Assembly (NCBI GenBank): GCA_949361645.1
Contig: OX442415.1
Coordinates: forward strand, 27,956,216-28,020,215
Direction of reading: 5' to 3'
DNA length: 64,000 bases
Source: Spongilla lacustris
Taxonomy: Eukaryota; Porifera; Demospongiae; Spongillida; Spongillidae
Shown: positions 24,168-35,969 of the stretch, piece after piece
How the letters are laid out: each line of letters begins with the position of its first letter
How positions within the stretch are numbered: the stretch's first letter is position 1
Notes under the pieces: model-generated
What the model was told of the DNA's origin: nothing
The model's input: the letters and a program-made list of their open reading frames with translations, nothing else
Database searches by the model: none
Position numbers and translations under genes: made by a program

Positions 24168-25084
24168 GTTAATCTTTAATCTGCGTGAAACGATCCTGAA
24201 TTCAGGATCGGTAAAATCCTGAATTCAGGATGGTGAGTTCTTCCGTTTATAACAACCATTGCAGTGAAAATTAAAATCATTAAAACATAGAAGCTGTGTG
24301 TTTCAACAATGGTGCACACATTCTATAGCATGGAATAATTTTTATCATCTAGAAAGCTGCCCAAACGTCAAGGATGCATAAGCACATTTTTACATAAATT
24401 AAATGATTAGCAATTTATAGTTTGTAATGCTTACAATGAGCATTGAACATATCAATTTTACTCCTTTTCACTACTTATTGGTGGTAGCACCTCCAGACTC
24501 TTGGTAGAAGTTGTATTTTTTTAATCAAACTTGTACACAAAATAATAGAAAAGTGTAATTTATTATCATTGTCCGAGCATTCGCCCCTTCTTTTTATGTC
24601 CCAACAGTACTGGTGACAGCATTTCTACCAATGCCAGGCCTTTCTGCATCGCTCTCAATGACAGAAATGTTTTTTTTTTTTTTGCAGAGGCTAACCATCG
24701 TACCACCCACTCGTATCTCCTGTGTCCCATATTGTTGAATTTGCTTATATGGCTCTAGCTCCTTACAGATCTTAGTAACAGTTTCTATCTTGAAAGTAAG
24801 CTTCCTGCTCTTTCCTCAACCTTATACCTGACTTTAATGGTAACCGCGGCATTATTTGCAAACGAAAAAGGAAACAAAGCCTAAACATTGTTTTTTCTAA
24901 AAGAAATAAAGATTTGAATGACTAAAATGGATAGCGCTGTTTAGATCAAAGCCTACAGAAGCTAAATAGCAAAAAAAAAGTCATCAATACCGTTCGAATT
25001 GATGTCAATACGAGCGGCGTAAAGTCATCCTTAATTCAGGATTTCCATCCTGCATTAAGGATGAAAATAGATTAAAGGTTAAAG
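24168..25084. mobile_element. Non-autonomous element with paired internal palindromes
   Basis: The left end carries TTAATCTTTAATCT, then ATCCTGAATTCAGGAT twice (one copy slightly shortened). The right end is the inverted equivalent, with ATCCTTAATTCAGGAT and ATCCTGCATTAAGGAT-like pairs, then AGATTAAAGGTTAA. The interior is AT-rich without coding capacity. The ends resemble each other over about 60 bp. Confidence 0.65.
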
Positions 25085-25699
25085 CATATGGCTCAACTAA
25101 CTAACTTTTCCAGCATAGAGCAAAGCTGTATAAAATAGTAGCAAAGTATATAGTTTATTCTAAACATAAATATAGCTGCGTACTTGTACTTTCAAACTTA
25201 TCATTGTGTAGAAATTATGAGTTTCACACTGATCTTATTTTTGAATATTCTAATGAATACTAAAACAAAATCCTTATGTAGGACAAAATGCTAGTCATTA
25301 CACTTAAAGTCAATAAATGCAAGTATCTTTCTTTGTAGAGCTAAAAAAAAGAGGGTGGCTCAACTAACCCAGTGGCTCAACTAATTAACCCTACAGTGCT
25401 TATATGACAAAGAGTTATAATACAAAGTATACTTGCATGTTTACTTACGTTTTTAAAAGTGTATACATTTGGGCATTTTAGAGACTTCTACACTGTCTCA
25501 TCATTAAAAGTGGGTTTGGTATGGTACTAAAATTAGTGTCAATTGTGCGAGCAATTGTGCTCAGCTTTGCTATTGTTAAATGTACATGTAAGCTGTGCAT
25601 GCTATAAGTCACAGGAAAGAGTATAGTCATATCCCAGACTCTACAACATAGCATTATTATCACTTACAAGTTTGGTCTCTTTACGAGACCAAGATCTTT

Positions 25700-26760
25700 T
25701 GGAGCTATTAGTGGTCATGTTTTAGCCTGCCTTGCAATATTGGGTGCCTCCTATGTCCAGGCAGGATATCAGCTTCGGTCGAGTGCAAACAGATCTATGC
25801 ATGCTGCACTTGTTCAGTCTCCAGAAGCTGGTACCCAGCCTGGACATATAGGTTATATCCTACTACATATGATGGAGTTTTGGCTTTGTGCTACATGCCT
25901 TGCAACTGGTGGGTAATGCACACCTTCAACAGGTATAGTGGCAGTATTTAACTCTCATGCCACCTTGCCCAATGACATCACAATGACATCACAGTTTAAT
26001 GTGCTTTGAAAGGTTTGTCTGAGACTATAAATATTCCAACCTTTGTTGGAGCCTTATGAGGGCGCCTAACAGATTTCTGCTTGTGAGGAACCTTGATATC
26101 TATCATCGGTGACCTGCAGGCATGGTGGTCATAGAAGACAACCATTTATTAGTGGTGTGGTATTTGACTTCTCTCTGACTCTCTAGCTTTCACAATTGAG
26201 CGTGATTGAAGAGAGGAGCCATGGTCTTTCCAAAGATCACCAGACCTACAGATGTCAGATGTGCTCATTACTGGATCGGGCATGGCATTCAAAAGGTGGA
26301 CATTAGGTCACCCATGCCCAAAAATATCGAAAGTGATGTCATCAGGAGAGCAACAAAAAATGTATTGTGTAAACATTATTATACTACTGAACAAGAAACG
26401 TGCTGGTCATTAACCTGGTTCTTTTAAGGCTTCGATCAGTTTCTCTTAATAACAAAGTGTGTTGGCTGTAGTGCGACTGTTATGCAATGCTACATGCCCC
26501 AGGAAATTTGAAATGACTTATATCAGAGCAACGAGAATAAGATCCCCACACGGATTTCACTTACGTAATGATTTTTTTAGATATGTACTTGTTTCTCCCA
26601 TACTAAGAAACACAATAGACATGACAGCACTTTACCTGCATGCCATGTCATTGTGTGATTGTTGTCTTCTAGAAGTTAGATCAAGACCAGGAGCAATTGG
26701 ATGTGCTGCTCCTCTGCAGCTGATTTCTATCTTACCCAATGCCAAGAGGAAATGAAAGAC
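25700..26760. repeat. Duplicated block, copy A (partner at 33.65-34.6 kb)
   Basis: About 500 bp from 25930 matches 33890-34330: both contain CAACAGGTATAGTG, ACATCACAGTT(T/G)AATGTGC and GAAAGGTTTGTCTGAGACTA. The downstream part also pairs (AAACGTGCTGGTCATTAACC against AAACGTGCTGGCTATTAACC). The two copies have diverged by substitutions and indels. No intact gene is seen. Confidence 0.7.
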
Positions 26761-28318
26761 AGTGAATCCGGGCTGGCTGTGAGCTGTGCAAAATCAAAAT
26801 CTGCTCCATGACCTTCTATATGGCCTACTGAATATCTTAGCCTCACATACCCAGACTCATTATGTAAGCATTATCACATTAATGTATATACGAGCCTGGC
26901 ATCAAAGTTAACCAGAATCGTTCTGTCCGCCAAAACATTGGTGGAACCAATCAGATTTCGTAGAACACCAGAAGACATGTTAATTGAATCCCATCTCGGT
27001 TAATTACATTCCTTATGCTAAATTCCTCATATTCCAGCTCCAAAGCTGTTATTCGGATGGCGACAGGCATTGGATTATCCTCAACTTAGGCCCCAGCAAA
27101 AATATGATGCAGTGAAATCCTTTTTAGGGAAACTACATAATTATTGTCTTGCCAACTGAGAAGCGCGAGCGGAAAAGCTCCTGAAGCTTAGCACACAGGC
27201 CATTCTAGGGTGGGCATTGCACCACAGCAGTGGCCAGACTTGAAAAGCTCCTGAAGCTTAGCACACAGGCCATTCTAGGGTGGGCATTGCACCACAGCAG
27301 AGGCCAGACTTGAGTTGTTTTAAACTTTGAACTCCAAATGGTGCCCACCCAAGTAATGGCTCAGGGGCTGTAGGCCTACAACGCTGCATAGAGATGCAAT
27401 ACCATTTCTGCACTGAGCAGATAATGTAGTCTTACTCATATTGCTTGCAATTCATATAACATACGTGGAATTCCAATTGCAAACTATTAATAACTTATGT
27501 TATGTAATCGATTGCATCCAATCACATTCGCTTTGGTTGAGACACTTTTAGACATGAGTCTGGATACGAGACTATGAGGCATTGGAAAAATAGTACCATA
27601 GAATAGATATACTTTATAGTACCAATAGAGGACTGGCTCCGTGGGCGTGGTTTTCGATCGAGCGTTTTAGAACAATAACGAAGCATTCCTATTCACGGCT
27701 GTTTCATTCCCATTGAACCTGTGACAAAAAGGCTACGCCCCGTGATACGAAATTTTTTCATAGCAACGGACCTAATTACGACCTTAGCAACCAACATGGG
27801 CTTAAAGATGCTCCCTTTTTACCACGAGGACTGTTTTGAACTCTTCGTTTGACTTTGGATCCTACTTCTATATTGTCTGACGCTCTGAACAATGTGAGTT
27901 AATACCGCTTATATTCTGTCGATACTATGTTATACGCTCGCGAATTCTGTGTGTATTATTTGAGGTCAGGTGATACAGATTGCTCTGGTACTTTTTCCGC
28001 CCTTATGAAGTACCCTGAAACTTTTATAATATAACTCAGATAGTTTTGGCTGTTAGATTTTCAATAAAACTTGTGGTGCCGCGATTTCTAGCTCATGCAG
28101 TATGCGTTTGGAATATTGCAATATTTCCGCGATGTTTGACGCCATTGACCTCTCCTACCTAGCTTAACCTGGCTTACTTGAATCGCGATGCCATTTTAAG
28201 TCTTTAGCCCACCATCCAACACTCTTGGCTCCATTAGGCTGTGCTGTCTAGTGAAGACACATGAAAATAAATATGGTATTACTGTTATTGCGCACATTGC
28301 ATCTACGTATACGTAAGC
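26761..28318. other. Intergenic between repeat blocks
   Basis: Apart from the 70-bp tandem duplication, this stretch shows only short similarity to 35.28-35.50 kb (CATTGAAC, CTACGCCCCG, CATAGCAACG). That supports it being inside the larger diverged duplication. No gene is recognised. Confidence 0.4.
27172..27311. repeat. 70-bp perfect tandem duplication
   Basis: A unit starting GAAAAGCTCCTGAAGCTTAG is repeated at a 70-bp period with a single T/A difference near the end. The near identity suggests a recent event. Confidence 0.9.
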
Positions 28319-29627
28319 TTAAGTAGGAAGTGTTGCACTCTGAGTTTGAGGAAAGACCTTTAAGTAGTGTTCCTTCACAATGCACGTAATATGCCTGTCT
28401 AATGGATTGGGGGTGGTTTTATACGTAGCTGCAAGGTTGAACTGGGAATGCATGGACTTGGTCATCAACCCACTTCCGGCTTTGGATGGTGGGAACGAAT
28501 CCAATCCAGCCTTGATCTCTTCTCCCCCTCCAGAAACAGCCAACTGAAAATGGAGTCAATTCTACCTCCAAGTTATCGCTGACTAGTGATTTGAAAGAAC
28601 CTGCTGTACCAAGGCTAACTCCTGCCTCCTTCAACCACCTGAAAGAGTAAGTGGCCTGTGAAATCCAAATCCACCCCAGGGCCGGTGAGAGGGGGGGGGG
28701 GGGGGGGGGGGGGTAAGCGGGGTTACTTACCCCGGGCCCCAAGGTATAGTAGGGGTCCCAAAATATAAAAGGGGGCCGGACGGGCCAATCTCAAGGGGGA
28801 CCCCCCCCCGTGCTCGTATTTTTAGGGCCTATGGGGCCCTCAAATGATATGTTACCCCGGGCCTCACTACGGCTCTCACCGGCCCTGATCCATCCATATA
28901 TGCAGTTGCATAAAGGAGCACTAATTGCATCACAAAGGTTGTGGGAGGGGCCAATAATAGCATGATGAGTGTTATTGTATATGTACTGAGTTAACACCTT
29001 CTCAACATTCTATGGCAACCCCAAATCAGCCTGAGTGCCAGCTCTATGCCTTTGGTGATCCCTGCAGACTTCAGCAAAAGCTCCTCCGTTCTGTCCAAGG
29101 ATTTCAGTTCAGTCTCAAATATGACAGTGGAGCTCTCTGCACCTAGTGCTACTCATTTCATTAATCCGACGCTTCCTGCTGCATTTACTGAGCTGGTTGA
29201 TGGCTGCTCGTGGCTGTGTTATCCACATAAGAGTCAAAGGCTACCATGTGTTAGTTTGGTACAGTAACATTGCATGTATGTACTTACTGCTCCTCCTGCA
29301 GGTAGTTGTGTACTGCTGTTTTGAAGATGTTCGTGTACAACTTGTGCTGCTATCTTCAACTGTGGCTTGTTGTGCTGACCGCAATGGTGTGTGTTGTAAG
29401 CTGGCGACAACATCTGTCCCACAATGCATCACTATGTCACCAAGCAACTGAACATGCTGTTTGAGCTCGGCTAGCTGAAGACTGGTGACTGAATAGCAGC
29501 AGGGGCACTTCAGTCGTACAGTGACGCAAATCCACTCAACCACACACATAGGCATGGCATGGTAGCTGTATTGGTTGATGTAGCAGTCCAAAAAAATTGG
29601 ACACATAACTGCATCTACCATTGACAA
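28319..29627 (-). pseudogene. RAG1-N-terminal-like RING protein relic, copy A
   Basis: Minus-strand pieces in order: VVEWICVTVRLKCPCCYSV (the end of a RING finger) and LLGDIVMHC at 29.4-29.6 kb, then FRWLKEAGVSLGTAGSFKSL with LTPFSV at 28.5-28.65 kb, then GGEEIKAGLDSFPPSK at about 28.53 kb. A TTTCAG splice acceptor precedes the RWLK piece, as in copy B. Frames are broken and a hAT-like MITE sits in the middle. I recall this RING plus RWLK plus GGEEI arrangement from cnidarian and sponge proteins annotated as RAG1-like or N-RAG type. That family name is from memory and needs a search. Confidence 0.5.
28677..28887. mobile_element. hAT-like MITE with 8-bp target duplication
   Basis: The 211-bp element has ends CAGGGCCGGTGAGAG and CTCTCACCGGCCCTG. 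The flanks ATCCACCC and ATCCATCC agree at 7 of 8 bases, as expected for an old hAT-type target duplication. The interior includes a long G run and no coding capacity. Confidence 0.85.
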
Positions 29628-29967
29628 TATCTATTTTGTTAACACAGAAGGCATAGGTACTTTGGTGATAATAGCAGGTGGAGATAGCTACTGACTTTGA
29701 GGTAGCCTGCAATCATATTACTTGAAATGGTACATCATGGCTTGTAAAATGGTTTACATGCTTACAACATAACATCATGTTAAGCACATGTACTTGTAAT
29801 ACATGAATCCTGTACCAGTTATATGGCTGCACTTGGCACTTGTATTGGTTCTTTTACACCACCTGCATTGCCTTATGGCACAATGTGCAGAACAATTGTG
29901 GGTGGATCTCCTCCTGGTCTGGTTGAGACACTGATGTCAAATGCAACCAATAGCTATAGACTATCAC

Positions 29968-30150
29968 TGTAGGCTCTGCACTGGTATGTAGGCTCTGCAC
30001 TGGTATGTAGGCTCTGCACTGGTATCTAGGCTCTGCACTGGTATGTAGGCTCTGCACTGGTATGTAGGCTCTGCACTGGTATGTAGGCTCTGCACTGGTA
30101 TGTAGGCTCTGCACTGGTATGTAGGCCCTGCACTAGCTGGTATGTAGGCT
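29968..30150. repeat. 19-bp minisatellite, about 9 copies
   Basis: The unit TGTAGGCTCTGCACTGGTA is nearly perfect, with one imperfect copy near 30120-30140. Overlapping open frames through it are periodicity artefacts. Confidence 0.92.
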
Positions 30151-30737
30151 CTTACTTTGTTGGTTTGCCCTTGGCTTTGACTCCTCTTTGAAGTTTGCAC
30201 CGCCAATCGTCATTTGTGGTAGGATTCTATGGCTATTTATGAGGTGGTGCGCATTATTCATGATGTGGATGGTGTGTTATTATGTTTTTCTGTGAGTGGC
30301 AGGAACTGCGGCACCACGAGTAAAACGCATATTCTTACGTGAAAAAGGTTGATCGTTCCACTTTTGCGTCTTTTTGTACCACTTATAAGGGCGGGAAAAA
30401 AGCTACGAAGGTCAGAATGAATGGCATTTTTCGCGCCATTTGGAGAGTACAATATGCGCGTGGCAAAGTGTGCAGTCCTGCTACGCGTTGGAACATGCGT
30501 TTAAGTGAAAATAAAAACCAACCTAGTTTTACTAGTTGGAAATGGTTTCAAGATGTGCATTACAGCTACACGTTTTGCATTTTTAATCGGTGAACTTTTA
30601 ATGAGATGGCGGCTAGCCATGTTTTACTTGAACCGTAAATAATGTCACTGTGTTCTATTTATAAGCCTTTTGTCCACTCGAAACAGCCGTGTATTACTGC
30701 GTCAAAAATACCAAAATTATTTTTGGTGTATACATAG

Positions 30738-31226
30738 TCTGGGGACCAGACCATATATGAGAGTGCGTCCCAATGCCTCAAAATGAAGCAGTACCGCAGG
30801 AATGCTAATTAACGTAATTGTTATTGTATTGTGGGCGTTTCGATCATGGCGACGGCTAACAGGGACGACAAGTTTGATTATGCTTTAGACCAGACAAGCA
30901 AAAAGCTAAGTGTAACGCTTAGAAAAGAGCAGCGCGATGCACTACAGAGCATAACAGCTGGAAACGACACCTTTGTATCGCTACCAACAGGCGGAGGGAA
31001 ATCGATGAATTTTTTTTTTGTACTGCCATGTTTATTTGATCCACTATGGAACGTCCAAGGCTCCATTGTGATTGTAATAACCCCACTCTAAGTCTTAGCC
31101 TGATACATATACACGTTGGAACGCCCACAATAAGCTGCAATGAATAATCAGCAATCTGCGGACTGCAGGCCGGATAATTACACAAAACCTTCTATGGAAC
31201 GCTACCATATATGGTCTGGTCCCCAT
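30738..31226 (+). mobile_element. TIR element carrying a helicase fragment
   Basis: GGGGACCAGACCATATATG at the left is mirrored by CATATATGGTCTGGTCCCC at the right. Subterminal similarity continues inward for roughly 110 bp (TATTGTGGGCGTTT against AACGCCCACAATA). Between the arms is a short helicase-like frame. It looks like a non-autonomous element that picked up host coding sequence, or a remnant of a larger helicase-bearing element. Confidence 0.65.
30837..31091 (+). pseudogene. RecQ-like helicase N-terminal fragment
   Basis: The 85-aa frame contains LRKEQRDALQSITAGNDTF (Q-motif and motif 0 region), LPTGGGKS (Walker A, motif I) and IVIVITPL (motif Ia), in the spacing of RecQ-family DNA helicases. 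It ends in a stop right after motif Ia, so motifs II to VI are absent and no helicase activity is expected. It lies wholly inside the TIR element. Confidence 0.7.
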
Positions 31227-31266
31227 GCAGACTAGTGTATACAAATGTAATCCATCCGCTGAAACT

Positions 31267-31336
31267 AGTTGGGCGTAGCCCGACCTTCGCGTATTGGCAC
31301 TTCCGCCAATACGCGAAGGTCGGGCTACACCCAACT
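31267..31336. repeat. 32-bp arm perfect-type hairpin
   Basis: AGTTGGGCGTAGCCCGACCT and onward to 31298 is mirrored at 31305-31336 with one mismatch and a 6-nt loop. The role is unknown; it resembles a tiny fold-back element. Confidence 0.85.
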
Positions 31337-33649
31337 ACTCAGGGTCGAGACCACCTTTCGTGTTAGGAACATCGTACGATGACGAAAATTGCAGGCTTTT
31401 TATTTCCTGACGTTCCTTTTCATACAAATAAGATCTGAAGTCCTCACCAGACAGATTGAAATTCATTACATGGCGCGCAATTATGGTATCACACATTTTT
31501 TAATTGTAGCCGCAGAAATTGTGCAAACACGTGCAGTTCGCAGAGATGTCACCCGATACTACATTGTAACGATTACGCTGAGTACCAATCGTGAACAAGT
31601 GAATGCTGAACACTCCAGGTTTTAAATCAATCACTATATCAATATCCGGGCGGAGAAAAAAAATAATGGAATAAGTAAACCGTGATTGGTGGGATGTAGA
31701 ATCGATTGGTGGTGCAAAATGCAAGGAAACAAGGTACAGTATGTTACGTACAGTGAGGTTTAGTAGGATCCTATATACAACTAACAATCCTACACTTGCA
31801 AATCAGTAGCCTTCTTCATTTGTAAATATTTAGGATTTTTTTTCTCTTGCTTTTTGCACCACCAATCCTACAGCTCACCAATCACTTTCTAGATACCATA
31901 GAGAAGTTATTGATTTACTTGTTAAAACAGCCAGTAACGCTCAAGCTGTTGTGGGTACACCCTGATCGTTATCCTTACACTATCAGCCACAAAGAGACAG
32001 AAAAGCGATATATAGATCTAATCGGTCATTTTCGATGGGGTGCGGAATAATGAATTAAATTATGTGGCATAATACGATACATGTATCGATATTTTTAAAA
32101 AGATCATGGATCAATCGTATAACATGTAGCGCCTTGGTCTATATATGATCTCTGCTTCGCGCAAAGGCAAGACTGGCACACGCATACTTGCGCGGGTTCT
32201 CAGCATGCATATGTACAGATATATAAAAAAAGGAGATGCGGTTCAGTAAACAAATAGGGGCCTAATAGGGTAGCATTAGCGTAGGTAGTGATCGCCACCT
32301 GCGATAACTTCAGGAGTGTTCGTTACTTGCGTAAAACGCTAGCAAAGGAGCCTATTAGGGTTGTTTTAAACTCATACAGAAACATCCAAACTTATTGTTT
32401 TAGTCTTTATACGCTATTACAAGTACCTGACGCTACCCTATGCTCAATGCAATGCACCCTCCAGCTCCCCTCTCCTTCTAACACGGCACTTACATGATAC
32501 ATACGTCGCCATATGCGGTGAGAAGACAGGACCACGCCAATTGATCTAGCAAATCTCACGCGAAAGCAGGGTTGGATGCAGGAGACAGAACCACTCCGAT
32601 TGATCTAGCAAATCACGTTCACACGCGAAAGCAGGGTTGGATGCAGGAGACAGAACCACTCCGATTGATCTAGCAAATCACGTTCACACGCGAAAGCAGG
32701 GTTGGATGCAGGAGACAGAACCACTCCGATTGATCTAGCAAATCACGTTCACACGCGATCGGGGTCCAACATGAATAATTGATTAGGGGGGAGAAGCGGA
32801 AGTCGATATGACTGAGTATGGGGCCGGGGACCAGGGCCGGCCATCGATACGAGGATATGAGTACACGTAAGAGGCTATAGCTAGGGATATACTACTTTCT
32901 TAATCACGCGCTCAAATGTCTTATCGGCCATGGCCCATCTCGGACGCGTTATACTGCATTGCTTTTTTTATTGAACTGGCGACAGAGTACACCAGAGGCT
33001 CAGCCGGTCCTAGCTACCAGTAGACAAGTCATATTACAGTCATTGGACCCATCATTGTAATGTAAATTGAATAATCCATTCTGCATTGTGCAAAACCGTC
33101 TGTTGTCATGGCCACTACAATAGGATTACCTCACACCGGCTTCCTCGCTTCAATTCTAATGCATGAGATAGTTTACTTAGTTTCCATACAGGAAACAATC
33201 GACCAGGTCAGAATTGCCTGTGTCTATTTAGTCTTACCACATGGGTAGCAGAGTAACAAAACGTTTGAAGAGAGGATGGCAAAACATCATGTCGACCGAG
33301 TACATGTGTACCCATGCAGATCCCACTGCCAAATGGGAGAATTAAAGCCTGCCTTGCTTCAAGACCAGTTCCATCCAAGAGTATGACACTTGGGGGTCAT
33401 TAGCCTGGCGCATGCTTCCTGTTCCTGCTGTGACACTTGCTTCACGAGCACGTATATAGTGACACTGGTGTGAGAGAAGACATCACTGTGAAGTCCAATG
33501 CAGCAGGAATGCCACCAGTCCAGCTGTTGACTAAAACAAGACGACTGAGACCTAGAAAGACAGGTGCAAGAGCACTCACTTAACACAGCTTCACCAAGGC
33601 TTTCCCTGCAGCAAAGGTCTCAGTGCAAAACAAATCCCGTAGCTGATTA
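31337..33649. other. Intergenic; no intact gene
   Basis: It holds the 65-bp tandem repeat and, near 33360-33590 on the minus strand, a string TPKCHTLGW that may be another scrap of the RT-associated ORF. Nothing else is supported. Confidence 0.35.
32528..32758. repeat. 65-bp tandem repeat, about 3.5 copies
   Basis: The unit starts GGAGACAGAACCACTCCGAT and includes ATCTAGCAAATCACGTTCAC. The first copy is shortened by about 12 bp. The later copies are almost identical. Confidence 0.9.
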
Positions 33650-34335
33650 TGGATTTATGGCAAGCCACCAGGGTTAGTATTACAATGCACCAACCACCTG
33701 TAAGGATAACGTGCACATATATGCAGGGCAGCTGCAACATAATGTGTGCTCAGAGTATATTTCTATGTCTTGTAGTCTATCCAAGTGAAACTGATCCCAA
33801 CAACATGATGAAACACTAGCTCTAAATTAAACACACTACATGCATATGTACACATGCACTTCATGTGTGCACTGGAACACTACAAACACCATCAACAGGT
33901 ATAGTGCCAGTGTTTCACTCTCGTGTCTCCTTGCCCAATGGCATCACAATGACATCACAGTTGAATGTGCTTTGAAAGGTTTGTCTGAGACTATAAATCT
34001 TCCAACCTTTGTTGGAACCTTCCTGAGATCGCCTATCAGTTTTCCGCTTGGGATATCTATCACCACTGACCTACAGGCATGGTGGTCATAGAGGACAACC
34101 ATTTGGTGATGTGGTCTTGCCCATTTGAGCGTGATTGAAGAGAGGAGCCATGGTCTTTCCAGAGATCACCAGACCTGCACTGCGATCATTACTGGATCAG
34201 ACATGGCATTCAAAGGATGGACATCAGGCCCATGCCCACCATAGACATTGTAAGTGATGACATCATGGGAGCAACAAAACATGTATTGTGTGAGCATTAA
34301 CCACTGACTGAAAAGAAACGTGCTGGCTATTAACC
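33650..34335. repeat. Duplicated block, copy B
   Basis: Partner of 25.7-26.8 kb (see that entry). The separation of about 7.96 kb is similar to that of the two RING relics, so one segmental duplication may explain both. Confidence 0.65.
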
Positions 34336-34575
34336 TTAGTCTGGACCTAGTTCCTTTAAGGCTTCAGCCACCTTCTCTATGGCATTTTCATTACAAAATG
34401 TGTTGGCTGCACCGTGATAGTGACCTACCACGCTCTGATAAAACATGGTTGCTGGCAGGTATGTAGTGACGTGCCCCAGGAAATCGTGCTGATAAAATGA
34501 CTTATGCACTGAGTATACAATGCCCACGTGGATTGTAATGACATCATTCTTCTCCCCCTCAACTAAGAAACCCAA
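34336..34575 (-). CDS. Unrecognised coding-like fragment (79 aa)
   Basis: The minus strand has a smooth coding-like sequence, including VITIHVGIVYSVHKSFYQHD, GHVTTYLPATMFYQSVVGHY and a C-terminus KVAEALKELGPD followed by a stop. A diverged, non-open version lies at 26.45-26.75 kb. It may be a last exon. I do not recognise the family, and it could be a pseudogene. Confidence 0.35.
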   Translation of the reverse strand: MGFLVEGEKNDVITIHVGIVYSVHKSFYQHDFLGHVTTYLPATMFYQSVVGHYHGAANTFCNENAIEKVAEALKELGPD

Positions 34576-34596
34576 TAGGCACTTTGTAACTACAAG

Positions 34597-34712
34597 TAGT
34601 CTCGTGCCCAGACCCTAATTCCCACCGCTGCGGATGGATTACATCACCGCTACGTGGTGGTGGTGATGTAATCCATCCGCAGCTGTGGGAATCAGGGTCT
34701 GGGTACGAGACT
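34597..34712. repeat. Hairpin element with arms of about 53 bp
   Basis: TAGTCTCGTGCCCAGACCCT and onward through GATGGATTACATCACC is mirrored to 34712, with a short GTGGTGG-type loop and few mismatches. It is a compact fold-back MITE. Confidence 0.85.
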
Positions 34713-34939
34713 AAACTACAAGAGACAAGAGCTAAAGACCTTCAGTTACCTAATCCCTTTCCCAGGCTCACTATTGTGAGCAGTTCAGTAGTGAGTCTGG
34801 GGACTACGTATCGATGGAATCACGGTTACGTTTAATATCAAAGCACGCGCCATGTACTAAGTAAAGTTAAAACTTATGTTGCATGTCTCCTGATAGCCAA
34901 GGACTAGAAGTAGAACCCTGGGATCGCCAATTTGGCATA

Positions 34940-35290
34940 GCAAAAGTCACAAAAAGTGCAGTAATATTACTAAGCATGTACAGTACGTGCACGTTTTCGT
35001 GCTCGATTCACATCAATCATTTGGGCAAATTGCATCCCGCTCAATGTGTGGACACAAAAAATTAACGAGCAGACCAAATCGCGATAGGTAAAGGATAGCT
35101 CTGCCTACAAACCGAATTTGAGGCGGTTTGATGAATCCTACCGAACGTTATGGCGGGTTTGGGGGTATCGAACATTGCAATACTGGCGCGGAGCACATGC
35201 AAGACCCCAAAATGTATTTTACCACAGAGAAATGGTGTAGTGTAAAGTGTTGAGTCCATAGCTTTAAGAAGTTATAGCAATTCAAACGTA
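34940..35290. mobile_element. MITE family member 2 (partial)
   Basis: ACGTGCACGTTTTCG, AAAAATTAACGAGCAGA, GTTATGGCGGGTTTG and TTGCAATACTGG match 4840-5190 in order. The left hairpin arm is missing, so this copy is truncated. Confidence 0.65.
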
Positions 35291-35969
35291 AGGGAATTTT
35301 ATAACGTTTCATAACACTGATGCATGAAACACGTGACTATGTATACGCAACCCCACGGTGGTCTGCTCTCATTGAACGCGTGGAAACTAAGCCCTACGCC
35401 CCGAAAAATTGAAATGGTTACGTACACCCATAGCAACGAACCTGACAACCGATGCCTTTTAGAACCAGCTGCGCACGGGGTACATAAAACGTAATCAACA
35501 CCTAAAAGCCATACTAGCAGTGATAAACACCTTTGAACTATATTGTAAGCAAAAATCACGTGGCCTGGTGTTGCCAACTGTCGGCTCTGGTACTTCAAAC
35601 CTATCGACTTACGCACGGCGATCACCGACTACATGTGTTCAAAAAACTACAACGACGCTCGGTGACTGAATTGGAACATGCCAAAGCTATCACGGTAAAG
35701 TTAGTTGTTTGTACTGTCGTTTTTTGGTACAGGTTAGTGGCAACGCATTTTCTGAAGTAGATTTCTAGCCTTTGAAAATCCACCATTTTGGTGTCTTTTT
35801 GGGGGTGGAGGAATTAATATTTGCGCAATGAAGTGGGTTTAAACAGAGCGTTTAAAATATAGCCTTACATTTCTTTTGGTCTAAATTTGACTCCATGCTC
35901 GTATGTAAATAGATTGAGCTTGAACTGAATTATTATTTATTCTTTACTCTCTTGGCTGGAGGGGGGATG

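Larger units (their letters stand above)
18769..25393. mobile_element. Possible outer, older element hosting two insertions
   Basis: GTAGGTCAGTTGAGCCAC followed by TTTTTAGGGTTAG at the left is mirrored at 25353-25393 by GGCTCAACTAACCC, AGTGGCTCAACTAATT and AACCCTAC. Related GGTCAGTTGAGCC and GGCTCAACTAAC strings occur at 23828 and 25088. If the 4.9-kb TTAA element and the 24.2-25.1 kb element are removed, about 0.8 kb remains between the ends, a MITE-sized unit. The boundaries are an inference. Confidence 0.4.

Noticed and set aside
30339..30593. 84-codon plus-strand frame
   Set aside because: It has some coding-like composition but no recognisable motif, neighbour or splice context.
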